From contig OX377204.1 in NCBI GenBank assembly GCA_947396885.1, positions 96,420,728 through 96,484,727 of the forward strand: 64,000 bases of DNA, given 5' to 3'. Positions within the stretch are counted from its first letter, which is position 1; the number at the start of each line of letters is the position of its first letter. Of the stretch, positions 49,720 through 60,602 are shown piece by piece. This DNA is from Heligmosomoides polygyrus polygyrus (Eukaryota > Nematoda > Chromadorea > Rhabditida > Heligmosomidae). The notes beneath the pieces were generated by a model. That model did not search any database. It had not been told where the DNA came from and saw nothing but the letters and a program-made list of their open reading frames with translations. Made by a program: the position numbers and the translations under genes.

Positions 49720-50837
49720 GTATCATCCGGGGGAGATACCGTGGCGGCGCATTTAGGCGTGCCACCATTGATTCTCCCGCGGAGCCATTTCATGCTCACA
49801 CTTCTCACCTGCGACCACTTGGCGTGATCTTCGTCCAGTTTGCTCTCATCGTTTCCCCTTTGTACTTGAATACCTTCTGATCAATATTCTGCCAATCCTA
49901 CCCTTTGAGATCAATAAGGCAGCCGGATTGATTGTGGAGATACGTTAGAAGGTGTTCAGAAGGCCGGACTAGGCCGACTCTAGCCAGTAAAATGTCAAAG
50001 GGGAGTTCCTACCTGTCAATTTAAAGGACTTTAGAAAAGCTACAGAACAGTGCGACACTCCAAATTTTAGCATGTTGAACAAAGAGATTGCGCCATGCAG
50101 TCATTCAGCTCGTTACGATATTCATTTGATTCATAGTATAAATGCTGCTTCCTTGGAACAGCGAAGTGAAGATGAGTAATATTTTCTTCTCTGCCTTTTA
50201 CATGTGTTACTCCAAGCAAGCAGCATCTTCGCTATCAATAAAATTAAAATCGCGACGAGCCAGACGAGTGCGTGGCGTGATCTCTTTTTTTATTAGCTGA
50301 AAAATTTCTGTCTTTATGCACTTCGAAATAAGATTTAAATCACTGTTTTCAATTGAAAAATACAAACTTTTATGAAATTTTTAAAGAGTGTGTTCGCCTA
50401 TAGAAGCAGGTAAATTTGAAAATTAAATTTTAAATTTTCCTTGCACGAAAGACTGCTCTCGCCCACTCCGGAAGCTTCTGCTTGAATGTGGAGAGGGATT
50501 GTTTTGATTTGAGGATGTCATTTTGATTTCAGAACGTCACGGTTGCCTACATAACCATGGTATATATTCTCACAGACATTTTTCTCAAACCATTATACCA
50601 TTTTTGTCAAAATGAGCACTTTTCAAGTCAAACACCGATCTTCTTCCAAATAAAAACGAGCTCCTTCCACATTAAACTAGAAACTCGTCAAAAGAGCTTT
50701 AATAAATTTTCGTTCGCGGAAGGTTTAGTATGATATTCACTAAGGATTTAACTCACCTACCCAATGACTGAGCACATCTGATATTTTATTAAATTCTCCT
50801 TCTTTAAGACCTCGTGCATACTTCCCGTCCCGTCTCT
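49720..50837. repeat. Uncharacterised dispersed repeat, copy 2; no gene seen
   Basis: From 49990 to 50800, blocks such as AAAGAGATTGCGCCATGC, GCAAGCAGCATCTTCGCTATC and CACCTACCCAATGACTGAGC correspond to 17700-19280, in part rearranged. It is AT-rich and no exon was recognised. Confidence 0.4.
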
Positions 50838-51920
50838 AACCAGGATACTATCTCAGCGGTAGGTTGGAACGGCGCAAATGTTGTATATGGGCAGAACCGT
50901 CTCTCCCTGGGAAGTAACAAACTGCAGGTATCTCGACCCCAATACAACTCTGCGCAGAGTAAGGGGCGACGGAAGTCGCGTGTTGGCGCCCTGTTGATTC
51001 ACGTGCTCCATAGCTGACGAGCGCGCGCGGGGTGATGGCTCGTATCGCGGCTCAGCCCAGTGCACAGGTGGCGTAGTAGGGAAGCGCTCGGGCTCGTGTG
51101 CGAGGGGTCAAGGGTTTGCATCCCGCAGACTGCGTTTGTTTAGCACTTTTGCAAAATCCATGTTTATCATATAAGTGATCCACCTAGGGGTATTATAGTG
51201 TGCTATAGAGCATGTTTACATATAACATACCACCCAAACCGTTAACAAGGGTGGTCCAGGCAGGGTCACCGATTTCGCTGCAACTTCGTCTAGGTATTTG
51301 GGGTGCTGATCACGAATCTGACATCCGTTCTTCACGATTCGGCTGGATAATATAGGTACAGGAAGGCACAGGACTACATTCTTAAAACTTCTGCCGGTGA
51401 CGGCAGGTAGGGAAAGAATCGTGAAAAACGGATGTCAGATTCGTGATCAGCAGCCCAAATAACCCCCTAGACGAAGTTTCAGCGAAATCGATGACCCTGC
51501 CTGGACCACCTTGTTAACGGTATGGGTGGTATGTTATATGTAAACATGCTCTATAACACACTATAATACCCCTAGGTGGATTACCTATACGATAAACATG
51601 GATTTTGCAAAAGTGCAAAACAAACGCAGCCTGCGGGATCCAAATCCCCGACCCCTCGCTGACGAGCCCGAGCGCTTCCCTACTACGCCGCCTGTGCACT
51701 GTGCTGAGCCGCGATACGAGCCCTCATCCCGCGCGCGCCCGTCAGCTGTGGAGCACGTGAATCAACAGGGCGCCAACAGGTGACTTCCGTCGCCCCTTAC
51801 TCTGCGCAGAGTTGTATTGGGGTCGAGATACCTGCAGTTTGTTACTTCCCAGGGAGAGACGGTTCTGCCCATATGCAAAACTTGCGCCGTTCCGACCTAC
51901 CGTTGAGATAGTATCATGGC
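50838..51920. mobile_element. tRNA-like foldback near PB1-like gene 2
   Basis: The arms, about 410 bp (50838-51250 and 51505-51920), are inverted (CAGAACCGTCTCTCCCTGGG against CCCAGGGAGAGACGGTTCTG; TCACGTGCTCCATAGCTGAC against GTCAGCTGTGGAGCACGTGA). The left arm has A-box-like GGTGGCGTAGTAGGGAAGCG and B-box-like GGTTTGCATCCCG. A fragment of the GATTACGG family, itself palindromic, fills the loop (51250-51504). Confidence 0.8.
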
Positions 51921-51923
51921 AAG

Positions 51924-52057
51924 GCCTGGTTTACACTTGCGCTGCCACGCGGCGCGGCGTGATGGTTGCCATAGATATCGATTTTTCACGCCGCCCGGTC
52001 GATATCTGTTCCGACTATGGTGCCGCGCCGCGCAGCGGCGCAACTATAAACCAGAGC
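51924..52057. mobile_element. Hairpin MITE, ATCGATATC family
   Basis: It starts GGCCTGGTTTACACTTGCG and ends GCAACTATAAACCAGAGC, with TAA after. The core has ATCGATTTT(T)CACGCC and GTCGATATCTG. Confidence 0.65.
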
Positions 52058-52073
52058 TAAGAGAAGAATTGTG

Positions 52074-52662
52074 GGCACTGTTGTACTTTCAGGACTTCTG
52101 AGCTTGAGGAGAGGTCGAAAAAATGCTCGCCCAAACTTCTCCCAGGGGTTATTTAGGGTGCTGATCACGAATCTGACATCCGTTTTTGAAATTTCGGCCG
52201 ATTACGGTAGGTTACGGTAGGGACGGGTAACTAAGGCTGCCAGAGCCATAATCTTTGCATTCGCCCAAACTTCACCTAGGGAGGTTATTTGGTGTGCTGA
52301 TGACGAAACCGCCATTCGTTTTTCGTTTTACGCTGGAGTACGGCACGTTACGGCAGATACAGGTGGTTAAGGTCACGGCCACCGATTTCGCCCAAACTCC
52401 AACGTAATACGAAAAATGAATGTCCGATTCGTGACCAGCACCCCAAGTAACCCCGCTGGACGAAGTTTGGTCGAAATCGGAGACTATGACCTTGACAGCT
52501 TTAGTCACCCATTCCTACCGTAAGCTACCGTAATCGGCCTAAATTTCAAACACGGATGTCAGATTCGTGATCAGCACCCAAATAACCTCCCTGGGCGAGG
52601 TTCGGTCGAAAAAATTTTCGACCTCTCCTCGACATCTGGAGTCATGAAAGTACAACGGTGCC
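52074..52662. mobile_element. GATTACGGTAGG-family TIR element upstream of PB1-like gene 2
   Basis: The termini GGCACTGTTGTACTTTCAGG and GTCATGAAAGTACAACGGTGCC are inverted and the whole 589-bp element is palindromic. Its right edge directly joins the conserved GATGATTCATCCAACAAACG upstream sequence of the gene. Confidence 0.7.
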
Positions 52663-52802
52663 GATGATTCATCCAACAAACGCTGCGTGTGATGACGCAG
52701 CCCTTCGACAAACTCCACACGCGGTTGTGCAATCTTTCACAAGTCGGTCGAGCTACTTAAGCCCCTCCCCGTCGGCTCTGCATCCACTTCGTCCTCGACA
52801 TC
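52663..52802 (+). promoter_or_regulatory. Promoter of PB1-like gene 2
   Basis: It has the same blocks as gene 1: GCTGCGT-N6-ACGCAGC (52682-52701), GTTGTGCAAT, TCACAAGTCGGTCGA, CTACTTAAGC and CACTTCGTCCTCGACATC before the ATG. It is shorter than gene 1 by a deletion after GGTCGA. Confidence 0.5.
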
Positions 52803-53336
52803 ATGGCCGTAGAATCCGCTCCCGAAACCAAGTCCGCCACCTTCAAAATGCGCATGACTCGCCAGCCTGAATTCACGATCACCTACAAGGACAAGGACGA
52901 CCTGTTCGAAGCCTTCAAGAAGAACATGGCTGAGCTCGGCGTTTCGATGAACAAAGTGCTCTGGATAGACGGAGAAGGTGACCTAACTCGAATTAACAAC
53001 GCCGACTTCGTTATGAAAGCTGCTAAGGAATACGGCGCTCAAAAACTGTATGTCATCGACGACGCCGACAAGCAGGAGTCATCTTCATCCTGCTGCGACG
53101 AGTTCGCTGATCAACGACGAGGATGCTCCTCGATGGACCACAATCCTGCCCGACACCCCCGTCCGAGCGACCGTTCCAGTGGTCACCGTAGACTCGCAGG
53201 ACCAAAGCAACACCACCACCACCACCACCGTCACTACCATCAGAATCCCGTACCCGCTTGTGTGCCTTGTCCCTGTTCGACTTGGTGTCCTACGATGGGG
53301 GCTGCCTGCAGCTGCGGCTGTTCCCATGGCTACTGA
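52803..53336 (+). CDS. PB1-like protein with His/Cys-rich tail, paralogue 2
   Basis: Intronless, 177 residues, collinear with paralogue 1. The PB1-like region has FTITYKDKDDLFEAFKK and WIDGEGDLTRINNADFVMKAA; the GEGD version is closer to the canonical acidic OPCA loop than paralogue 1. The tail has HHHHHHRHYHQN and a CVPCPCSTWCP / CSCGCSHGY end. The 3' 290 bases are open in a second frame as well. After the stop the 3' UTR is split: a 2.5-kb TIR element (about 53361-55892) and a GGATTCATCAA element (55973-56852) separate the stop from the poly(A) region near 56990, so transcription may end early or run through them. Confidence 0.68.
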   Translation: MAVESAPETKSATFKMRMTRQPEFTITYKDKDDLFEAFKKNMAELGVSMNKVLWIDGEGDLTRINNADFVMKAAKEYGAQKLYVIDDADKQESSSSCCDEFADQRRGCSSMDHNPARHPRPSDRSSGHRRLAGPKQHHHHHHRHYHQNPVPACVPCPCSTWCPTMGAACSCGCSHGY

Positions 53337-53360
53337 GATTTGAGCGGGTCTGTACTTACC

Positions 53361-55892
53361 AGGGAAGGGTCTCAGGCGTAGGTCTGAACGGGGGAGATGG
53401 ATAGTACTGCCGGAATCTCCATCTTTCATATAGTAGAAAAACATGCTTCCTTTTTGCTGAGTCCTTGAATCAAAAGAGCTACGGGCCCTCGAAGGGGGGG
53501 GGGGGGAGGGTACAGTAGCGCACCGTCAGCACGTGCCCACGTGCATGCGTGCGCGCCTTGTTGAATGGGACGCGGCAAAAGGCTCCGTGGCAAGCGAGTC
53601 GGTGGCTCAGCAGGGAGCGGGACCACTTCGCAGGTGCTAGGTCAGGTGTTCGGCTCCCGTGCTATGCGATACTTTTGCATTTTTCAAGATTGCCGCCTTC
53701 TTTACCAATTTGCTTCCTACACATCTCCTACATATTTATTTCACTCTGCATTGTCAAACCATGATCAGATTCGTACTCAATGCGAAGTTTGGAGAAGAAC
53801 GGTTACCATGACTTTACCATTAATCACATTTTCCTACTGCAATTTAACATCACCTGTATCACCTGTCGTCCCGTTGATCATCGACTTGCTCGAGTGGACG
53901 CCAGCAGCGTCTCCATTCGTCCCTGTCGCATGCCAGAGTGCTCCAATGGATCCTCCCCGCTCGAGGGACACGAAGAGCGTCATATCGGTCGTTCAGGGCT
54001 TTCATGAAGAAGTCCAACCAACGCGTTGTTGGGCGTCCTGGTGTTCTCTTGACATCCTGCGGAGTCAGTCAGTGACGGCTCTCGTCCAGCGGGTGTCTAC
54101 AAACCGCATTACGTGGCCGGCCCACCTAATTTTCGAGAACTTGGCCCACGCGACAGCGTCTCTGATCTTCGAACGTCGGCGGAGCTCGGAACTCCAGAGG
54201 CCTTCTCTCACTTGCGTGAGTCGTGTCACTCCGAGCATCGTCCTCTCGATTCCACACGGCGCGACGCTGATCGCGTGTCCATCCTGCTTTCGTATAGCCC
54301 AGGTCTCTGAGGCGTATGTTAGGGCAGGAAGAACAGTGGAGTCGAATAGGTGGGCAGGGAGTCGGACGTTCTTCGTATTCTTCGCGACTTCTTCGACGCT
54401 CTTGAAAGCGCCCTCCTGCTCAGCTCTGGCGCTAGGTCGTTGGCCACATCGACATCGCGACCCAGATACACGTAGCTGGAGCATTCGGAGATGTTCGTTC
54501 CGTTGAGCGAGAATGGGGCATCAGAAACCCATCCGTTCTTCATGAACATCGTCTTCGTAAGATTCAGCTGCAGTCCAACATTCCCACATACACGATCGAA
54601 GTCGGCCAGGATTCGCTCCGCCTGGCTGATGCTTGGTGTTATGAGCACGATGTCGTCAGCGAAGCGAGATGATGTAGTTGCCGGTCGTCGACCTTCACTC
54701 CCATGTCTTCCCATTCTAGTTCGTGCACAACGTTTTCGAGGGTGGCGCTGAAGAGCTTCGGGGATATGGTATCCCCTTGCCGAACCCCTCTCTTCACGTC
54801 GATGACGACGTCGTTGTAGAATGGAGAGATCTTGGTTGTGAATCCACTGTACAGCTCTCGAAGGACTCTGATGAACTGAGTAGGAACATCCTGAGCGAGC
54901 AGAGCTTCGATGACTGCCTCCGTTTCGACGGCGTCGAATCCTTCTTCAGGTCGATGCGTAAGGCACAGCTGGACGATGAGCTTCGTAATGGTGTGTATGT
55001 GGTCGATCGTGCTGAATCCTCTCCGAAATCCTGCTTGTTCGCATGGCTGTCCTTCGTCCAGCGTTTTGCTGATCCTATTCAGGATGACTCGAGTGAACAG
55101 CTTGTAGACTACGGACAGCAGGCAGATCGGGTGATAGTTGCCAATGTCGTGCACGTCTCCCTTTTTGTACAGTAAGACGGTCCTGCTGGTCTTCCACTGG
55201 GATAGGACCTTGCACTCCGACAGGTAGCGCGTAAAGAGACATGACCTTCATTCATTCATTCATTCATTCATTCATTTGTTGTTAATTTAACGTACTCCAG
55301 AGTAGTACTGAAAACGAATGTCTTATTCGTAATCACCATCCCAAATAATCCCCCTGGGAGAAGTTTAGACAAAATCGGTGATTATGACCTCGACAGCCCT
55401 AGTCACCCGTACCTGTTGTAAGGCCATTGTTTAACTGAAAAACACAAAACGTTGTATAATTCAGAAACTGAGAGAAGTGAGCGAAGCACAGCTCACAGAG
55501 CTCATTTATTTGACAATTCAGAGTGAAACAAATGTGTAGGAGATGTCTAGGAAGTAAGCTGATTTAGACTGCCATGTCGTGCCGACTTTCACGACACTAC
55601 TTTCACGACTCCAAAGGTCAAGGAGAGGTCGAATTTTTTTTGCCCAAACCTCGCCCAGGGGGTTATTTGGGGTGCTGATCAGGAATCTGACATCCGTTTT
55701 TCGAATTTCGGCCGATTACGGTAGGCTATGGTGGGTACGGGTGACGGTGCAATACTGTACCCCCAATTTCGAGTGCCCGTAGCTCTTTGGGTTCAAGGAC
55801 TCAGCGAAAACGAAACATGTTTTTTACTACGTGAAGGGTGGAGATGATCGCATTACTATCCATTTCCACCATTCAGACCTACGCCTGAGACC
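53361..55892. mobile_element. 2.5-kb TIR element splitting the 3' UTR of paralogue 2
   Basis: The inverted ends GGGTCTCAGGCGTAGGTCTG and CAGACCTACGCCTGAGACC continue inward: GCTGAGTCCTTGAATCAAAAG against CTTTGGGTTCAAGGACTCAG. The left arm has tRNA-like GGTGGCTCAGCAGGGAGCGG and GTGTTCGGCTCCC. Inside are GATTACGG-family pieces and a LINE fragment (53849-55283). Its termini resemble the foldback at 34754. Confidence 0.75.
53849..55283 (-). mobile_element. LINE fragment inside the TIR element
   Basis: AATTTAAC flanks it (53841-53848 and 55284-55291), a short likely target duplication. The minus strand has an RT start (CLLSVVYKLFTRVILNRIS, GFRRGFSTIDHIHTITKLI), [20 protein letters not shown] and later domains, with frameshifts. 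The CAGGTGATACAGGTGAT tail is at the left. A (CATT)n run lies at the truncated 5' side. Confidence 0.8.
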
Positions 55893-56244
55893 GTTCGAAG
55901 TTGGATGAGGCGTACTTGCACGAAGTGCTGGTTAGTTTTGTAGATCAAACACGAGTCTCCCATCCAACCTGGAGCCGGATTCATCAACGCTTATACCCGT
56001 GGGTATGCGGTGTATAGGCGACGACCGCGGTGGGTAGAGCCACATACCAGCGAGGATTCCGCGTCCCATTGACAAGATGCCGCTCCAGTGAGATCGGCTG
56101 TTCTCGCGAGAGCTTTGGTACCTAGCAGAACACAAGTCCGTTTTCTGAGGTTTACCATCTATTCGCGATTTCACTGAATTTTTGGCCCTTCCGAAAGGGT
56201 CGAATTGAAACTACGACTCGCTTTTTGGTTGACACCCCTGGAAG

Positions 56245-56529
56245 TTGGATCTTCCCGAAGTGAAAGGCAAGTTAAGAAGAAGAATCCGTATAGGTACCTC
56301 AGGACAGAAATGCAACGTGGGCCACGTAAAGCTGAGTCTTGTTACGAGTCCTATTGCAGCTGATGCCGAACCTGTTGTCTGCCCAATATGTCAGGAATGC
56401 TTTCACTCAGACCAGGTTCGTGCCGAACACCAAGATGAGGAACACGTTGAGGATGGGCTGAAGATTAGCAGAACTACGGTGACTTCCTGTGGTTCTCTTC
56501 AAGACGGCTGGCCCACATTTGCTGGCTAG
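56245..56529 (+). pseudogene. C2H2-finger ORF captured in a TIR element
   Basis: The frame is open from a TTG, with no upstream ATG. It contains VCPICQECFHSDQVRAEH and ends HQDEEH, giving C-X2-C-X12-H-X4-H, a perfect C2H2 spacing. A basic stretch (GKLRRRIRIGTSGQK) precedes it. It is absent from the sister element at 47510. It could be an exon fragment of a host zinc-finger gene or the N-terminal finger of a retrotransposon. No partner exons were recognised. Confidence 0.4.
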
Positions 56530-56662
56530 AGTCAACCTGCTAGAGTCTCCCAGATCCTTGGTGTGCATGCGGGCATATGACTCATCCGGCTGCCGGCCAG
56601 CAACGCCCCATTGGTTAATCGGGTGACTCAGAGCGTCCGCCCGAGTGCGAATCAATTGACCC

Positions 56663-56807
56663 GACTCCATTACGCCCCGTTTATACTTCCAATGCCGAGC
56701 GACGCGGGCGCATATATAATGGCCAAATTGATCGATCGCGTCGCCCGATCAATGTGGACACTACGCACCCCGTCGCGTCGCTCGGCGTCAGAAGTATAAA
56801 CGGGGCC
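56663..56807. mobile_element. Hairpin MITE, GTTTATACTTC family
   Basis: It starts CGCCCCGTTTATACTTCC and ends AGAAGTATAAACGGGGCC, with TTA on both sides. The core is AATTGATCGATCGCGTCGCC. Confidence 0.75.
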
Positions 56808-57232
56808 TTACGGTATCTCCACCTGAACCCACTGCTTGATGAATCCGGCCCCTGAACTGCCTGGTTTGCATTTTAATTTCTATCACGTCATATTGTTCTG
56901 TTTGCATTATTATTGTACCGAGACACTGTGAATTTGTGTTCTGTTGTGTGATACAATAATACAGCAATAAATACATTTCTCTGAAAAATGAACCAATAAA
57001 AACATCAAAAGTAATCAAGTTGATGGTCGTTCCTTCACCGCTAAACGGCCGCTTCTAGCAGCGAAGTGTGTTCGAAGAAAGTCTAGTTTCAAGAACAGGG
57101 GTCGAGTCAACACGTCTAAAAGGTCATATTAGGGTAGGGTTTTAGGGTGAGCAAAAATAATTTTGAAGCAACGACTTTGAAATACATACTTCTCCCTTTC
57201 TCTTCAATCGAAATAACTATAAGGTTGTAGGG

Positions 57233-59246
57233 AAAGTTCTGTTAGTTTTTGAGGCCATTATTCAAAAAGCAACGGTTATATGCGCCTCTCCCCTGCCATT
57301 CTGAAGATTATCAAGCGATCGCTCTTTCATAAAAACCTGATGATTTATGGCGCTTGGAGCCAGCGAAGGTGAACTCGACATCATGTTGTTTCAAAAGTGT
57401 TGTGACTTTCGCCAAGACTCTTGAAGGATGCAGAGTCTCTGCGTCCTCTTGGTCCCGCCGCGCATGCCCGTGTGATACGCAGCGTCGATCCGCTGCGACG
57501 AAGTATGAACGCGCGCGCGGCTACTCACTTCGCCTGCTGCCGCCGCCCCGCGCGGTCGTGTCTGGTCGCCGTCCTCTTGTCAACACCCACTGGACGTCAT
57601 GGAGTCTGGAGTGTGCTGATACCACCGCAGTGTCAAAAAGCGCAAAGCCGGGGAAGGTGAGGATCTACCCTGGCATGGACGGCAGAAAGAGGTAACCGCA
57701 GGTGCGAGGCGAGGAGCACCGCCTCGTGAGCACACGCCCTAGGCAGGACCTCGCCGGACCCTAGCGGGCTGCTGTTGGGGATTCTCCTAGTGAGTGTAGA
57801 TGGGCAGGTTGCGTAACTCGTAGATATGTGTGTCTTAAGAGGTAGTAATGTGTAGTTAGTAAATCTGTAGTCTATCTGTGTCTGCGGAAGCTACGTGAAA
57901 ACTGGCGGAAACTAACATCTTTATTCATCGCAATACTATATGAGAAGGGAAAGGCGCAGGGACGCGCGGGGGAGTAGGCGCAGAGTCGTAGACCGGTCAG
58001 GGAGCTATGGTCACCGAAGTTCCGTCCCTTTGGTTCGGCTAGGGCCGCAGGGCCCTACGTAGTTGGTGCCGCGTGGACGGACGGAAAGAGCTTAAGCGTG
58101 CTGTAAGTCCCCACCGATTCTGCTACACACGTGGCCTCGGGTCTGGACCACCGTTACCGATGCCGGTGGCGGCCAGCGCGGAACACGACAACAAGCTTTG
58201 CTTCTCTAGTGAAGGCATACGGATGTCCCAGAAAAAAAGCACTCGGTTAGGACTAGGCTTGGTGATTATATTGCATGACGATGATCCTTGATCTAGGGTT
58301 TGTTAAACTTTTACATAACGATCCTTTAAACGCGAGCAGACGGGTCGTCATGCACGTAGCGTAAAATAACTGCCATCCAGACTTAACAGCTTCAGTTTAG
58401 CACACGTTTTCTCCAGATGTCCTGTAGGGTCGAATGATAGTAGTTTAAGTTTATTTAAAAACGAAACAACGGACCAGTCCAACTGTGGATCTCCAGTTCG
58501 CTTCGGATAATTTCAGTTGGGCAAAACAGGCTTCAAAAAGATCCGTAGAGGCTCATAAATAGGTCGGCCTTATCATAACGGTAGTACCCTATCCAAAATG
58601 TCCCTTCTCTGCATAAAACAGAGAATTAATGGAGTGCTCTCACACGATTCGTTCTGAGAGATGCACCACTACTGTTCGCGCGAGCCATCTGCGGTGCATT
58701 GGTGATGAAATGCGGTACCCAACTAGTGCGCATTTTGTCCAGTTTCAGGTCTCTTGAAATGGTTATCAGTACCGATATTTTAAAAGCCTACGTCTTTAGC
58801 TATCTAAATGATCCACTGTTCTTCATCGCTAACGTCTGCTTTCCTTCAATAGCTATGCTCAACCAACGTGGGCCTCTCAGGCTCTCATTTGATTGCTAAC
58901 CAGCCTAATCCTCCAATAATTGCTGGAATCTGGCAGTAAAGAGTTTTTCCCTTTCAGTGATCCTTCTTCTTTCAGTTGCTACAGCAGCATTTGCATTCCT
59001 TGAGTTTCGACCAAGGTAGAGCTCATAAAGTTTGGATGTACGAAAAACAGTAGTACACATGCTTCGAATAAAGATGTTGTAGTAGTCCAAAGATGTCAGG
59101 GATTCTTTGGAAACACATGTAGTTGCAAAGAGCAAGTCTTGTACTTTCCAAAAAGTGCAAACTATTAAGTGAGTGATTAGGGATCAAAATTTAGTCCGCA
59201 TTTATATCACGAGCGCGCGCAAACTGACAGAACTTTTCTTACAACC
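57233..59246. mobile_element. 2-kb segment between mariner-like terminal repeats
   Basis: The left end GGTTGTAGGGAAAGTTCTGT is mirrored by the right end ACAGAACTTTTCTTACAACC, with TAA outside both. These match mariner terminal repeats, but no transposase motif was found inside. The GC-rich left half (57400-58200) and a minus-strand open frame at 58905-59169 are unexplained. Confidence 0.5.
58905..59169 (-). pseudogene. Unidentified coding-like stretch, minus strand
   Basis: The frame is open for about 88 codons and ends at TAG (58905-58907). It has ordinary protein composition: VQDLLFATTCVSKESLTSLD, SKLYELYLGRNSRN, ERRRITEREKLFTARFQQLL. There is no clear start codon or acceptor. It could be part of a diverged transposon protein or a captured exon. 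Not recognised. Confidence 0.3.
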
Positions 59247-59472
59247 TAATAGTACTAACAAGGAAAAGTCCCCTTCTTATGGTGAGCTTTTGCGATGCTT
59301 TTTGACAGGATGTAGGGCCTTGTGAGCGGAGTCCGAAATTATAGTTAGTTTTTTTCTGGACGCCTTTATAAAGACCAGAAAAAAAGGTGTGAAAATGGTG
59401 CGGGTTCGTGTCCCGCCGGGCGCCGGAGTTTTAGTAGCAGCTAAACATCGTTATGAGAGCTTAAAACCTCAC

Positions 59473-60575
59473 TAGGGAAGGGTTTTGACCTCCCATGGAA
59501 CTTCGTTGAGTCCTGGATCATTAGAAAGAGCTCGGAATGCTGATTACGAATATGGGCGTCACGATTGCAAAATGAAACGCCTGAGCGAGTTATGGCTTGC
59601 CGAAATCGAGGGCCTCACCACAGGTTGGCTGTGCGACGCACCGGACGTGAGAGCGGTGAGTCATCGGGGCTGCGTAAGAGGAACCTGCCAGCTGCGGCGG
59701 TGGGGTAGGGGTAGTGCTCACGCTCGTCGAGTGCGACGACGTTGGTTCGGTTCCCGCTCGTGCCCGTTTTTTTGCAAATCATAATTTATCTTCGAAATGA
59801 CCTTTTGTTCTGAATTATGACACGTGTCTGATTAAATAGCCTGGAAAACTACCATACACGTTTGTAAAAATGCTTTAAGGCAAAAAACTGCTATGGTGAC
59901 ATTTTTATTTACTCTGGCACCCCAAATTCAGCGATAGGAATGGACACCACCTTTGCTGGTGAAAAGGACATAGTGAGTGAAGAAAAAGCAGTAGATCAAC
60001 GACATTTTCTCTTCCTCATCATACATTCTACTCACCTTTTTACTTCACACATTTTTTTGCTTTGTTCCATGAATGCCAAGGTTGTTAGAAACACCTCTAG
60101 TTATTCAATATATGATTTGGACTCTATTTGTGCAAAATAGTGAATAAAAATGTCACCATAGCAATTTTTTGCCTTAAAGCATTTTTACAGACGTGTATGG
60201 TCGTTTTCCAGGCTATTTAATCAGATACCTGTCATAATTCAGAACAAAAGGTCATTTCGAAGATAAATTATGATTTGCAAAAAACGGACAGCAACGGGAA
60301 CCGAACCAACAACATCGCACACGACGACCGAGAGCACTTCCCCTGCGCCACCGCCGCAGCTGGCGGGGCGTTCTTACGGAGCCCCGATGACTCACCACTC
60401 TCGCGCCCGGTGCGTCGCACAGCCAACCTGTGGTGAGGCCCCCGATTTCGGCAGGTCATAACTCGTTCAGGAGTTTCATTTTGCAATTTTGACACCCATA
60501 TTCGTAGTCAGCATTCCGAGCTCTTTCTAACCATGGTCTCAACTTGAAGTTTCATGGGAGGTCAAAACCCTTACC
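59473..60575. mobile_element. tRNA-like foldback, 1.1 kb
   Basis: The arms, about 440 bp, are inverted (GGGTTTTGACCTCCCATG against CATGGGAGGTCAAAACCC; AAAATGCTTTAAGGCAAAAA against TTTTTGCCTTAAAGCATTTT). The left arm has GGTGGGGTAGGGGTAGTGC and GGTTCGGTTCCCG. The right arm inverted has GGTGGCGCAGGGGAAGTGC and GGTTCGGTTCCCG, both good A-box/B-box pairs. The loop is about 160 bp. Confidence 0.85.
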
Positions 60576-60602
60576 TAGTCAGTACCAGGCACTTGAGGCT
60601 TA

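Larger units (their letters stand above)
55973..56852. mobile_element. GGATTCATCAA-family element carrying a zinc-finger-like ORF
   Basis: GGAGCCGGATTCATCAACGC is mirrored by CTTGATGAATCCGGCCCC. It matches the 47510-48060 element in the 3' flank of paralogue 1 at both ends, but between them holds an extra stretch (about 56130-56650) with an open frame, plus a GTTTATACTTC MITE (56663-56807). Confidence 0.65.
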
